Assembly (NCBI RefSeq): GCF_904846625.1
Contig: NZ_CAJHBL010000001.1
Span: 248,001-312,000, forward strand
Direction: 5' to 3'
Origin: Psychrobacter sp. JCM 18900
GTDB lineage: Bacteria; Pseudomonadota; Gammaproteobacteria; Pseudomonadales; Moraxellaceae
DNA length: 64,000 nucleotides
The position numbers and the translations under genes were made by a program. The notes under the pieces are model-generated. The model was not told the DNA's origin. It was given only the letters and a program-made list of their open reading frames with translations, and did no database searches. Below, in pieces: positions 35,513 to 44,967 of the stretch. Position 1 is the stretch's first letter. The number at the start of each line of letters is the position of its first letter.

Positions 35513-36388
35513 ATGTTTATGGATTTGCCTACTTTGCCGACCAATACATCAGATAACTCAAATAGCCCAAACAACCTAGACAGCTTAGATAACAACACTG
35601 ACGCTGTGCGCGATGACGCGGACCAAGTGTCTGGAGCGACTCTAGTTTTTGGAGAAGGTCTCTCTGTGTCTAACAGCATTGCTTCAGAACACCCTGACTC
35701 AGCGCAACCTCATATTGAGTCTACAAACACTACTCAAGCCATCGATCCAAGCGCTATCATATTAGCAGAAGCATTGACTGATAAAGCCATCAGCTGGCAG
35801 ATACATAATTGTAAAATTATAAAGAAGACTGTCACGCAAGATTTGCCACTGCCCTTTTTGTATCACTATGACAGTTTAGATGATGCGATCAAACAGACGC
35901 ACCCGCTTACTCCTGAGCTACTGCTTCAATTCAATACACCCATGTCGGCTCATGAGGCTGCCAAATTAATTGGCATTGACGAGGAGCTGCTGACCAGTCC
36001 TTGGCATGTAAAAATTATCGGCTCGTTGGTAGTCTTTAGTGAGGCATTGCAGTTGGCTGTACGGCTACACTGGACCAATACGGGTAAAGAGACGCAGCAG
36101 GTATATACTAAGAATGCTGCCGACGCTATTATTGCCGCTTTTAAAGACTGGCAGTTTTTTGGTCGTGTAGACGTCCTTTATAAAAACAATAAGCAAATAT
36201 TAATTAGTATTGACGAGCTAAACTCTAACACACAAGCACTACCTGCCGAGTCACTGTTGACGATTGACGCTAGTGGCGATTATCAACAGCTACTGGCTAC
36301 TCATGCGCTTGCAGCCATTTTGAAATTAGAAGCAGACAAAGCCGACCTTCCTTGGTTTGACAAAGCCATATTAGAACGTATCGAATAG
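35513..36388 (+). CDS. Hypothetical protein, possibly lineage-specific
   Basis: 291 aa, not recognised. Residues 1-80 are Asn/Asp/Ser/Thr-rich and look disordered. From about residue 83 a folded part follows: AEALTDKAISWQIHNCKIIKK, a LTPELLLQFNTPMSAHEAAKLIG helix region (in parts), then a mixed alpha/beta part with WHVKIIGSLVVFSEALQLAVRLHW and a C-terminal Ala/Leu helix (LLATHALAAILKLEADKADLPW, in parts). No signal peptide or membrane helix. A second ATG at 35519 is equally likely; neither has a ribosome site. The gene stands alone upstream of ilvD, transcribed the same way with a 220-bp gap. Confidence 0.65.
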   Translation: MFMDLPTLPTNTSDNSNSPNNLDSLDNNTDAVRDDADQVSGATLVFGEGLSVSNSIASEHPDSAQPHIESTNTTQAIDPSAIILAEALTDKAISWQIHNCKIIKKTVTQDLPLPFLYHYDSLDDAIKQTHPLTPELLLQFNTPMSAHEAAKLIGIDEELLTSPWHVKIIGSLVVFSEALQLAVRLHWTNTGKETQQVYTKNAADAIIAAFKDWQFFGRVDVLYKNNKQILISIDELNSNTQALPAESLLTIDASGDYQQLLATHALAAILKLEADKADLPWFDKAILERIE

Positions 36389-36608
36389 CTATTTTGAATA
36401 ACTGTTTTTTTGCTCATCGCTTTTGATTATTAATTCGTTATTATTAATTCACTGTTATTAGCATAATGTTTTTAGTTATTCATATCTAATGGTATGGTAA
36501 CGAATTAGTATTATTCACTAGTACTCACTCTCTATAAAAAGCACACTATCCCTATTAAAACTGAGGGTGCACATTTTAACAACCCCGCCTATTTGTAAGG
36601 AATATCAC

Positions 36609-38495
36609 ATGGATTATCGCTCAAAAACTTCTACCGGCGGTCGTAATATGGCAGGCGCGCGCGCATTATGGCGTGCAACCGGCATGACTGACGGCGACTT
36701 TGGCAAGCCAATCATTGCAATTGCTAACTCTTTTACCCAGTTTGTACCCGGCCATGTGCATCTAAAAGACCTTGGACAACTGGTCGCCCGTGAGATTGAG
36801 CAAGCAGGCGGCGTTGCAAAAGAGTTCAATACCATTGCGGTCGATGATGGTATTGCGATGGGCCATAGCGGTATGTTGTACTCGCTACCAAGCCGCGATT
36901 TGATCGCTGACTCTGTCGAGTATATGGTCAATGCTCACTGTGCAGATGCACTAGTTTGTATCTCTAACTGTGACAAAATCACTCCGGGTATGCTGATGGC
37001 CGCCATGCGCCTTAACATTCCAGTGGTATTTATCTCAGGTGGTCCAATGGAAGCGGGCAAAATCTTAGCCAGTACCGTTGGTAAGAGCCATAATACTGAT
37101 AGTAGTGACAGCAGTGCCGTTCGCAAACTTGACCTTGTCGATGCGATGATGGACGCTGCTGATGATAGCATCAGTGATGAAGACGTCGCTGCTATCGAAG
37201 CTTCAGCCTGCCCTACTTGTGGTTCATGCTCTGGTATGTTTACCGCCAACTCGATGAACTGCTTGACCGAAGCTTTAGGCCTAGCCTTACCAGGCAACGG
37301 CTCACTGCTAGCTACTCATTCATTGCGCCGCGAGCTATTCTTAGAAGCGGGTCGTACCATTGTGTCGCTTGCTAAGCGTCGTTATGAGCAAGATGATGAC
37401 TCTGTATTACCACGCTCTATCGCTACCAAGGCTGCTTTTGAAAATGCCATGAGCTTAGATATCGCTATGGGCGGCTCAACCAATACCATCTTGCATCTAC
37501 TTGCAGCTGCCAACGAAGCAGAGATCGACTTTAAAATGGCTGATATTGACCGTTTGAGTCGCGGTGTGCCTTGTCTGGCAAAAGTAGCACCTGCCTCACA
37601 AAAATACCATATGGAAGACGTGCATCGTGCTGGCGGTGTCTTTGCATTACTTGCTGAACTTGATCGCGCTGAGTTACTAAAGACTGACGTGCCAACTATC
37701 CATAGCGCAACGATGAAAGAAGCGATCGACAAGTGGGACATCATGAACCCTGACAATCATGAGGCACGCGCACGCTTCCTTGCAGCACCTGGTGGCGTAC
37801 GTACCACAGAAGCATTCTCACAATCAAAAGAGTGGTCAAACCTCGACGTCAACCGTGAGTCAGGCTGTATCCGTAGTGCCAAACACGCCTACTCTACAGA
37901 TGGCGGCTTAGCCGTACTATATGGCAATATCGCCGAGCGCGGCTGCGTGGTCAAAACCGCAGGCGTCGACGAAAGCATCTTGACCTTTACTGGTCGCGCG
38001 CGACTATTTGAATCACAAGACGATGCGGTTGCTGCGGTATTGGCTGATCAAATCGTTGCAGGCGATGTTGTTATCATTCGCTACGAAGGCCCTAAAGGCG
38101 GCCCTGGTATGCAAGAGATGCTGTACCCAACGACTTATCTGAAGTCAAAAGGATTGGGTAAAGAATGCGCCCTACTGACTGATGGTCGCTTCTCTGGTGG
38201 TACATCAGGTCTATCAATTGGCCATGCTAGCCCAGAAGCTGCTGAAGGCGGGGCGATTGGTTTGGTTGAAGAAGGCGATAGTATTCATATCGATATCCCA
38301 AATCGTACCATCAACATGCAAGTGAGTGATGCAGACCTAGCTGCTCGCCGAGAAGCTATGGAAGCGCGTGGTCGTGATGCATGGAAGCCTGTCAACCGTG
38401 ACCGTCATGTCTCGCCAGCATTACGTGCTTACGCTGCTATGACTACCAGCGCTGATACTGGTGCCGTCCGTGACGTGAGCCAAGTGGAGCGCTAG
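36609..38495 (+). CDS. ilvD: Dihydroxy-acid dehydratase
   Basis: Third step of branched-chain amino-acid synthesis: dehydrates dihydroxy acids to the 2-keto acids of valine and isoleucine. 628 aa. Fe-S cluster cysteines lie in [12 protein letters not shown] (about 122) and [17 protein letters not shown] (about 202). The substrate/Mg part is visible as [10 protein letters not shown] and [11 protein letters not shown] near 500-540. ATG 36609 is chosen because AAGGAATATCAC lies just before it; 14 further in-frame codons upstream are not supported. It is a monocistronic gene with a strong terminator. Confidence 0.97.
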   Translation: MDYRSKTSTGGRNMAGARALWRATGMTDGDFGKPIIAIANSFTQFVPGHVHLKDLGQLVAREIEQAGGVAKEFNTIAVDDGIAMGHSGMLYSLPSRDLIADSVEYMVNAHCADALVCISNCDKITPGMLMAAMRLNIPVVFISGGPMEAGKILASTVGKSHNTDSSDSSAVRKLDLVDAMMDAADDSISDEDVAAIEASACPTCGSCSGMFTANSMNCLTEALGLALPGNGSLLATHSLRRELFLEAGRTIVSLAKRRYEQDDDSVLPRSIATKAAFENAMSLDIAMGGSTNTILHLLAAANEAEIDFKMADIDRLSRGVPCLAKVAPASQKYHMEDVHRAGGVFALLAELDRAELLKTDVPTIHSATMKEAIDKWDIMNPDNHEARARFLAAPGGVRTTEAFSQSKEWSNLDVNRESGCIRSAKHAYSTDGGLAVLYGNIAERGCVVKTAGVDESILTFTGRARLFESQDDAVAAVLADQIVAGDVVIIRYEGPKGGPGMQEMLYPTTYLKSKGLGKECALLTDGRFSGGTSGLSIGHASPEAAEGGAIGLVEEGDSIHIDIPNRTINMQVSDADLAARREAMEARGRDAWKPVNRDRHVSPALRAYAAMTTSADTGAVRDVSQVER

Positions 38496-38540
38496 TCTGT
38501 AAGCTATCAACGCTTCAAACATACTGATAAAAACATATTA

Positions 38541-38566
38541 AGCCTGCGCAATGCAGGCTTTTTTTT
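38541..38566 (+). terminator. Intrinsic terminator of ilvD
   Basis: AGCCTGC (38541-38547) pairs with GCAGGCT (38553-38559), loop GCAAT, followed by a T-run of eight. Confidence 0.92.
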
Positions 38567-38745
38567 CACCAAAAAACAACGTAGCGGTCGTTTTGATAAC
38601 TATTTTTTGCGGTAATTATTTTATTTTGACGTCATGATAAAGAGTATCCGTGACTGACTATCAACTATTGCTGTTAATTGTCATCAATACCTAAAATTAC
38701 CCTTTTAAAATTGACCCTTAAAACATAACGACGTGCGTAAACCTT

Positions 38746-39993
38746 ATGATTGAAAAATACAACTTATTCTTATTAATCTGCGGGATTGCCTTTTTACTCG
38801 GGGCCTTGTTTCCTGTTATTTTTAAGCGCACCTCTATCTCATTACCGATGCTCCAAGTCAGCTTCGGTCTGATGATGGGCTACTGGTGGACGTCTTTATC
38901 CTTTTTAGACCCACTTGATAACGGTTTACTCATCGAGAAGCTGACTGAGATTGTTGTATTGGTCTCATTGGTTGGTGCTGGTATTAAAATCGACACTGAG
39001 TTGTCTTGGCGATTGTGGCGACCAACTGTAAGACTGCTACTCATTACCATGCCTATTGGTATTTTTGCGATGGCAGTCTTGGGGTATTACGCGTTTGGTT
39101 TGAGCCTTGGTGCAGCTATTTTATTGGGCGCCGTACTTGCCCCAACTGATCCCGTGTTAGCGTCGAGCATTCAGGTGGGACCTCCCAATACAGGAGGAGA
39201 AGACACACCGCGCTTTACCTTAACATCAGAGGCCGGGTTGAACGACGGTTTGGCTTTTCCGTTTGTGTACCTAGCGATTAAGATTGCAGAAGCGTTCAGT
39301 GAAGGCAAAGCCTTTACCTACGAGATGCTATGGTCGTGGTTTACTCATGATGTCTTATGGAAGATTGGCGCAGGTGTAGTGGTAGGTGTATTGGTTGGTA
39401 AAGTATTGGCCAAAGTCGTGTTTTCTAAACATACCCGTGAGACGACCATCTCGCAAGGCTATGTGGTTATTGCATTGACGCTACTAGCCTATGGACTTGC
39501 AGAGTATGTACACAGTTATGGCTTTATCGCTGTATTCGTGGCCGCATTTGCGTTTCGTCGCTCGGAGTGTGAGCATACTTATCATCAAAAACTGCATGAT
39601 TTCGCTGAGCAATCAGAAGGCTTACTGATGTCATTGGTGCTCGTTATCTTCGGTATGTTCCTTGGTCAAGGATTGCAGGCAGGTGTCGAGTTGACATGGC
39701 GCGTCTATATCGTCAGCTTTACCTTCTTACTACTTATACGTCCGATTGGTGGATTTATTGCCTTATCAGGATTGAACTTACCTCATACCGAAAAATATGC
39801 GATATCGGCTTTGGGTATTCGCGGTATCGGTACTTTGTATTATCTGTCCTATGCGCTCAATCAAGGTTTCTTCGCGGATGAAGATGCGCTTAAACTGTGG
39901 ATTGTTTGTTCGATTGTCATTTTGACTTCTATCTTTATCCATGGTCTTAGCGCATCAAGATTGCTTAAAATGACACCAAAAAAGCAGCATTAA
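38746..39993 (+). CDS. Cation:proton antiporter (NhaP/CPA1-like)
   Basis: 415-aa monovalent cation:proton antiporter with about 12 membrane segments. The conserved ion-binding site is visible: GAVLAPTDPVLASSI at about 131 and the family Glu/Asn-Asp motif TSEAGLNDGLAFPFVYLA at about 161. A Gly-rich helix around VGAGIKIDTEL precedes. Family knowledge: exchange of Na+ or K+ for H+ for pH and salt tolerance; the specific ion is unclear. The stop codon lies inside the terminator hairpin of the convergent serine hydrolase gene. Confidence 0.88.
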   Translation: MIEKYNLFLLICGIAFLLGALFPVIFKRTSISLPMLQVSFGLMMGYWWTSLSFLDPLDNGLLIEKLTEIVVLVSLVGAGIKIDTELSWRLWRPTVRLLLITMPIGIFAMAVLGYYAFGLSLGAAILLGAVLAPTDPVLASSIQVGPPNTGGEDTPRFTLTSEAGLNDGLAFPFVYLAIKIAEAFSEGKAFTYEMLWSWFTHDVLWKIGAGVVVGVLVGKVLAKVVFSKHTRETTISQGYVVIALTLLAYGLAEYVHSYGFIAVFVAAFAFRRSECEHTYHQKLHDFAEQSEGLLMSLVLVIFGMFLGQGLQAGVELTWRVYIVSFTFLLLIRPIGGFIALSGLNLPHTEKYAISALGIRGIGTLYYLSYALNQGFFADEDALKLWIVCSIVILTSIFIHGLSASRLLKMTPKKQH

Positions 39994-40007
39994 CATTAAT
40001 GCTGCTT
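39978..40007 (-). terminator. Intrinsic terminator of the serine hydrolase, overlapping the nhaP-like stop codon
   Basis: Perfect 12-bp stem AAGCAGCATTAA (39982-39993) with TTAATGCTGCTT (39996-40007). On the minus strand it is followed by TTTTTT. The antiporter TAA is at 39991-39993, inside the stem. Confidence 0.85.
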
Positions 40008-40048
40008 ATATTTGAAACAGAATCAATTCGCGATTAAAACTAGCATTG

Positions 40049-41485
40049 TTAAAATATCTCTTCTATCCAGCTCAAGACGGCTTCTGTCAATGCAAACTGA
40101 CGAACGTCATTGAGCATAGTGGTATCAAAATTATGAATAAAAGCAAATGACAATTGGCGCTCAGGGTCACACCAAGCAACCGAGCCGTTATATCCCATAT
40201 GCCCAAATCCTGATAATGCAGGACTCATTCTCTTATCCGTATCATCGTTGTTAGCATACAAGCTGAATAATCTATGGTAGCCCAATCGCCATTTCATAGC
40301 CGCTGGCATAACCGCATCTAAACCCTCAACCTGCGGAGTAGATAACTGCTCAAAAGTAGCACTATCAATCAGCGTCTTTCCTTGCCATATACCGCCATTA
40401 GCGAGCATTGCATAAATCGTTGCCAGTGCTTTAGCGGAAGCGACACCATTTGCCGCTGGAATGACAGCCTGTAGCGTCTGACGATTATAATAGTCAAGGG
40501 CATGCTTGCCAGTAGGTATCAGCGCCGCCTTATAGTTTTTTAGATTGAGCTGACTAGTATTGAAATATAAGCTATTAATACGCGCCGTATTTAATACAGG
40601 TTGTACGCTATCAGTATCAGAGCTATCTAGCTTTCCATCAAGACTGTCATCAAGGCTACTTTGCGTCTCAGCTGCACACTTGTCACTTAGCATTTTCTGC
40701 TGCCAGCAATGATAACTAGGTAAGCTTGCATAAGTACGTAAAGTCTCTTGAGAGTCTACTTTTAAGGTTGGTTTTTGACGTCTCGATTTTAATTGAGAGC
40801 TTGTATCCTCTGTTTCTTCAAAATCTTTGGCCAATTTTGCCACCTGATCCACTTTACTCTCTGGCACACCAAAATAGCAGCTGTCGGCAATACCCAGAGG
40901 CTCCGTTAGATACTGGCGCAGTGCTGCAGCGAATGATAAATTCGTGACCGCCTCTACTACGCCGCCCAATACCCAACCGTAGACCAATGCACTATAAGCG
41001 CTGTCATACTTAGTAGCATCTTCGGGAGAATTAATGGGCATCGCTGCAATATGGCGCTGCATCGTATCCCAATCGAGTACTGTCTCGCTATCGACATCAA
41101 TACTTTGGATCGAAAACAAATCGGCTTGATGTGACATGACTTGTCGCAACGTAATTTGGTCTTTGCCGTTTGCAGCAAACTCTGGCCAGTAATGGGCAAT
41201 AGGTTTGTCATATTCGATCAGTTTCTGCGAAACCAGCACATGAACCAATGTTGCCAATACCCCTTTACCGGTAGAAAAATTAATCGCCAACGTATCGGGC
41301 TGCCACGACATATCAGGACGCGCCATACCTGTACTGGCTTGCGCAATGCAATGACCTGCCTGATACACGGCCACAGCCCCGCCAGCAGGTGCATCATCAA
41401 GCTGTAAATCTGTCAGTAATTGCTGTAATTTGTTTTGAAAGTCAGTGTTTATGGGTGTATTAGAATTTTCTGTATTATGATCCAT
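40049..41485 (-). CDS. Serine hydrolase (class C beta-lactamase/EstB-like)
   Basis: 478-aa penicillin-binding-protein-like serine hydrolase. The nucleophile is in FSTGKGVLATLV (Ser-x-x-Lys, about residue 75); a Tyr motif YDSAYSALVYGW at about 160 matches the YxN/YxS position of EstB esterases; HMGYNGS near 430 fills the HxG position. No signal peptide is seen, so it is probably cytoplasmic, unlike a true AmpC lactamase. A Ser/Asp/Lys-rich insertion of about 75 residues lies around 205-280. ATG 41485 is chosen because AAGG lies eight bases upstream; an in-frame TTG 18 bases earlier is rejected. Function may be an esterase. Confidence 0.85.
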   Translation of the reverse strand: MDHNTENSNTPINTDFQNKLQQLLTDLQLDDAPAGGAVAVYQAGHCIAQASTGMARPDMSWQPDTLAINFSTGKGVLATLVHVLVSQKLIEYDKPIAHYWPEFAANGKDQITLRQVMSHQADLFSIQSIDVDSETVLDWDTMQRHIAAMPINSPEDATKYDSAYSALVYGWVLGGVVEAVTNLSFAAALRQYLTEPLGIADSCYFGVPESKVDQVAKLAKDFEETEDTSSQLKSRRQKPTLKVDSQETLRTYASLPSYHCWQQKMLSDKCAAETQSSLDDSLDGKLDSSDTDSVQPVLNTARINSLYFNTSQLNLKNYKAALIPTGKHALDYYNRQTLQAVIPAANGVASAKALATIYAMLANGGIWQGKTLIDSATFEQLSTPQVEGLDAVMPAAMKWRLGYHRLFSLYANNDDTDKRMSPALSGFGHMGYNGSVAWCDPERQLSFAFIHNFDTTMLNDVRQFALTEAVLSWIEEIF

Positions 41486-41591
41486 TATTATTACCTTGCT
41501 CAAGTGATATGAATTATTCTAGTTTTCAGATGATAGTAAGACGTAAGCTATATAAAATATTTGAACCAGTATAAATGAATTGTGAGCCAAT

Positions 41592-41621
41592 AAAAAAGGC
41601 CACCTATTGGTCGCCTTTTTT
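41592..41621. terminator. Intrinsic terminator of the DUF442-like phosphatase gene
   Basis: AAAAAAGGC-C-ACC pairs with GGT-C-GCCTTTTTT around TATT, with A and T runs on both sides. It is about 75 bp beyond the phosphatase stop (41697). Confidence 0.85.
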
Positions 41622-41696
41622 ATTATTTATTTCGATGATATTTTTAGAGTTTGTTAACATCTAAGCCAGCGTTAACATTCGATGCCATAAATATAG

Positions 41697-42269
41697 TTAA
41701 CGCGGTACTAGCAAACGATTATGAACTTCTTGTTCAAGCTTGGTCAAACCATGACTGCGACCACGTTCCATCGCCGTATCCATCTTACGTCCACGCAACC
41801 ATCCTGCCCTCAGCGCAATTGCAGCTCCCACTCTATTGCCCGACCCACAGTGCATAGCGACTTTTTTACCATGGTGCTGGCGTAATACATTATCAAACGC
41901 CAATATCTTAAGCTGCTTTAGCTCTTTAGCACCGCTGATAGGTAGCTGTTCATAGTGCATACCTGCTCGCTCAACTGCTGATGCCTCATCAAAGCTTAAT
42001 TCGTCATCAGGCTGCAAGTTGATGACCAGCTCGACGCCCGCTTTCGCTAAAGCCGCAACTTTTTCGTCATCTAATGCACCGCACACGATAGTGTTTGCAT
42101 CTGGACGAAAATAAGGCTCAAAGATATCGGCCAAATCAACGCCATTATCGGCACTGATATGAATGTTAGCGCCGCTATCATTAGCGGCAACCGTATTAGT
42201 CGCTATCGAGCTATCTGTTTGATCTACGTCTATCGCGTTTTCTTCTGAAGGCATGTTTTGTGAAGTCAT
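41697..42269 (-). CDS. DUF442/BLH-type tyrosine phosphatase-like protein
   Basis: 190 aa. The first 50 residues are Asp/Ser/Asn-rich and probably disordered. The phosphatase-like fold follows: FEPYFRPDANTIVCGALDDEKVAALAKAG, then GVELVINLQPDDE, GMHYEQLPISG, and the loop AMHCGSGNRVGAAI, where Cys and Arg are four residues apart (CX4R) instead of five as in classic tyrosine phosphatases. That CX4R loop is the mark of the DUF442/BLH group found in sulfide-oxidation and biofilm-linked proteins. Substrate unknown. It lies alone, 58 bp after the MaoC gene on the same strand. Confidence 0.78.
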   Translation of the reverse strand: MTSQNMPSEENAIDVDQTDSSIATNTVAANDSGANIHISADNGVDLADIFEPYFRPDANTIVCGALDDEKVAALAKAGVELVINLQPDDELSFDEASAVERAGMHYEQLPISGAKELKQLKILAFDNVLRQHHGKKVAMHCGSGNRVGAAIALRAGWLRGRKMDTAMERGRSHGLTKLEQEVHNRLLVPR

Positions 42270-42327
42270 AATAATAAATATGTACGTTAAATATGGCTGT
42301 TAAAATAGAAGCTTTATGATGTTTATG

Positions 42328-43242
42328 CTACTTGCTGTCGCTCTTTAGGGTTACAACACCCGCCAAATGCGGTTTATTGTTTTTAGAGCTATACAGTCCA
42401 AACTCACAAGTATCATCTACGTTTGTAAGCTGGGCTACTGGCTCAGCAATCAGCTCTACTTCAGCTGGCAAAAAGATAGGCAGCTTAAATGAGACGTCAA
42501 TCGTATAAGCATCAGGCAAGTCACCCATTAGAGCAAGGCACTTAGCCTTTGACCACATACCGTGTGCGATCGCTTTAGGAAAACCAAACGCGCGTGCTGA
42601 TAGTGGATGCAAATGAATCAAGTTAAAGTCGCCTGAGACAAAGGCATAACGACGACCGATATCTTCCGGCACTTCAAAAATGCTATGGACACCTTCTTCG
42701 TTTACTTCAGGCTTGACCATAACCGGACGCGGCGCGCTCTTCTTATCTTTACTGCTAGGTTTTTTGCTACGTGATAAATAAGTCGACGTACCTTCCCAGA
42801 TGACTTCCTCTTCTGACTTTACAATAGTCACAAAGTCAAACTGCTGACCTTGGGCATGATCGCGCAAGTTATCAAAAGTGACCGACATTGCTACCGTTTC
42901 ACGCTCTCCAATCGGGCGATACTGGGTGACGCTATTATCGACATGGACAAGACCTAACATGGCAAATGGGAATGGCTCTTTGACCATCATGTTCATTTGC
43001 AGCGTCTGTGACAATACCGAGAAATAAGTCGCTGGCACTTTGCCATCATCAGCAAAACCGCAAATTTTGCGATAGTCATCTAGGTTTTCTTGATCGATAT
43101 GCAAGTCATCTACATAGTAAGTAGATTGTGGCAACTGGTCTCTACTGACCTTGCCACCATTACCGATAGGCAATAAGCTTTTGACAATATTGGCGTAAGT
43201 GGTGTGCGCTTTTGGCAACGCATCATAATGTTTGTCTGACAT
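42328..43242 (-). CDS. MaoC-like (R)-specific enoyl-CoA hydratase (HtdX-like)
   Basis: 304-aa double-hotdog protein of the MaoC/HtdX kind. The hydratase motif is in the second hotdog: YAFVSGDFNLIHLHPLSARAFGFPKAIAHGMWS (about residues 203-235, in parts), with catalytic Asp and His in GDFNLIHLH. The N-terminal hotdog (1-170) has no such motif and provides substrate binding. Family knowledge: reversible hydration of trans-2-enoyl-CoA or ACP to (R)-3-hydroxyacyl. Its neighbours are a long FabG upstream and a thiolase beyond, the trio also seen as htdX-fabG4-fadA2 in mycobacteria. A weak terminator in the 325-bp gap after fabG suggests separate transcription. Confidence 0.85.
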   Translation of the reverse strand: MSDKHYDALPKAHTTYANIVKSLLPIGNGGKVSRDQLPQSTYYVDDLHIDQENLDDYRKICGFADDGKVPATYFSVLSQTLQMNMMVKEPFPFAMLGLVHVDNSVTQYRPIGERETVAMSVTFDNLRDHAQGQQFDFVTIVKSEEEVIWEGTSTYLSRSKKPSSKDKKSAPRPVMVKPEVNEEGVHSIFEVPEDIGRRYAFVSGDFNLIHLHPLSARAFGFPKAIAHGMWSKAKCLALMGDLPDAYTIDVSFKLPIFLPAEVELIAEPVAQLTNVDDTCEFGLYSSKNNKPHLAGVVTLKSDSK

Positions 43243-43566
43243 AAGTACATCCTAAGTGTGGCTTGAACAAGTTCTTTAACGTATATAAAGACAATCTGCA
43301 GTCATTGACTAAAGCCTACTATTAAATCATCTAATAAGCATTAAATTTAATCAACCTCATGAGTATCTTTAATAGCAAAAAATAGTTTAGCTATTGGTTC
43401 TTGTGTTTTTATCATAAAAAAGCCACCCTTGGGCAGCTTTATTACACTTTATCAGAGATTATTTCGTAAGCATATGTGATACAAACGAGAAATAATAGCT
43501 CATATGATACAACTACTGTCTCTATCTGTACCTTATTTCTCACATATACTTATCAATTAATCAACA
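43243..43566. other. Intergenic region between MaoC and FabG genes
   Basis: 324 bp. It includes an imperfect hairpin AAAGC-CA-CCC-TT-GGG-CA-GCTTT (43418-43440) with a T-run on the minus strand, a likely weak terminator of fabG. The MaoC promoter should lie between it and 43243; no elements were confidently recognised. Confidence 0.4.
43415..43441 (-). terminator. Weak terminator downstream of the FabG gene
   Basis: Short stem of 8 bp with an internal CA/CA mismatch and a TTTTT tract on the minus strand, about 125 bp past the fabG stop. Confidence 0.45.
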
Positions 43567-44967
43567 TTATGCACCAAGTAAGCTTTGACCACAGACGCGA
43601 ACCGTGTTGCCATTTAGACCGCCAGACGCAGGTGACGCAAACCATGCGATAGTCTCAGCCACATCTACTGGCAGGCCGCCTTGGCTCATTGAGTTCATGC
43701 GGCGACCAGCTTCACGAATAGCAAATGGAATGGCTTCTGTCATTTGGGTTTCGATGAAGCCAGGAGCGACTGCATTGATCGTCATGCCTTTAGCATTGTC
43801 TTCTAATTGCTTGGCAGTTGCGTTAACCAAACCAATTACCCCAGCTTTAGAAGTGGCATAGTTGGTCTGACCCATGTTGCCCGCGATACCTGAAATTGAC
43901 GACACACATACGATACGTGCGTTTTCTTTCAGTACGTCATTGTCCAACAAGTAGCGGTTCAATCTAGCGATACTGCCCAAGTTGATATCGATGACCATGT
44001 TCCACTTTTTCTCATCCATCTTAGCCAACGTCTTATCACGAGTCACGCCAGCATTATGGATAATTGAATCTAGGCCACCTCGTTTCTGGGCAGCGTCAGC
44101 GATTTCTGCACCAGCGTCTTCACTAGTGATATCTACTGTCAAAGCAGAGCCGCTGATTTCGCTAGCAACTTTTTGTAGGTCAGCTTGCTGCTGTGGTACA
44201 TCTAGACAGATAACATGAGCCCCTTCACGAGCCAATACACGAGCAATAGCTTCGCCAATACCGCGACTTGCGCCAGTCACCAGCATAGTCTTACCACCCA
44301 AAGGCTGGTTCCAGTCAACATCAACTGAGCTGCCTTTACTGACACGTACTACTTGTCCTGATACATAAGCTGAACGAGCTGAGGTAAAAAAGCGTAAGGT
44401 TGAATCTAGGTTTTGCTCTGCGCCTTCTTCAACATAAATCAGCTGCGCTGTGATACCGCGCTTAAACTCTTTACCCACTGATTTCACAAAACCTTCAAGC
44501 GAGCGTTGAGCCATTGCAGATTCAATATCAGTGATGTTCTCTGGCGTACGGCCAACCACAACCACACGGCCTGATTTTTCTACGCGGCGTGCAACTGTAT
44601 GGAAAAACTCGTAAAGCTCTTTTAGCTGTTCAGCATTGCTGATATTACTGGCATCAAAAAGCAGTACTTTGAATTGATCATCGCTACCCGTGTTGGCTTT
44701 TGCCTCAACGCCTGCATCAGCAAGTGCGTCTTTGATGTCATCACTGCTGTTTACATATACTTCGGCATGGACGTCTGACAGGATACGGGCAACAGATTCA
44801 CTGACGCTCTTGTCATCACCAGTAGCACGGCCAACCAATACGCTACCACGCACCAAACGCTCACCGCTTTCAAAACGATCAAGCGTCGTTGGCATCGGCA
44901 AACCTAAGTTTTTTGCTACTTTTTTGCCAATAGAAGATTGAACAAAATCACCGTAACGGTCTGACAT
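43567..44967 (-). CDS. High-molecular-weight 3-oxoacyl-ACP reductase (FabG4-like)
   Basis: 466-aa two-domain SDR; ordinary FabG is about 245 aa. The N-terminal half (to about 205) is a degenerate Rossmann-like domain without the Gly motif. The catalytic half contains VTGASRGIGEAIARVLA (about 222), NAGVTRDKTL, and SSISGIAGNMGQTNYATSK with the Tyr-x3-Lys pair near 365, then a PGFIETQM loop. The start at 44967 is set by AAGGATTATATT just before the ATG; 25 further codons upstream are not supported. It matches mycobacterial FabG4, which reduces 3-oxoacyl-CoA. It is divergent from the thiolase and upstream of the MaoC gene. Confidence 0.9.
   Translation of the reverse strand: MSDRYGDFVQSSIGKKVAKNLGLPMPTTLDRFESGERLVRGSVLVGRATGDDKSVSESVARILSDVHAEVYVNSSDDIKDALADAGVEAKANTGSDDQFKVLLFDASNISNAEQLKELYEFFHTVARRVEKSGRVVVVGRTPENITDIESAMAQRSLEGFVKSVGKEFKRGITAQLIYVEEGAEQNLDSTLRFFTSARSAYVSGQVVRVSKGSSVDVDWNQPLGGKTMLVTGASRGIGEAIARVLAREGAHVICLDVPQQQADLQKVASEISGSALTVDITSEDAGAEIADAAQKRGGLDSIIHNAGVTRDKTLAKMDEKKWNMVIDINLGSIARLNRYLLDNDVLKENARIVCVSSISGIAGNMGQTNYATSKAGVIGLVNATAKQLEDNAKGMTINAVAPGFIETQMTEAIPFAIREAGRRMNSMSQGGLPVDVAETIAWFASPASGGLNGNTVRVCGQSLLGA

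Noticed and set aside
40049-41485. AmpC beta-lactamase
   Set aside because: There is no signal peptide, the Tyr motif differs from YxN, and a large insertion is present; EstB-like esterase fits better.
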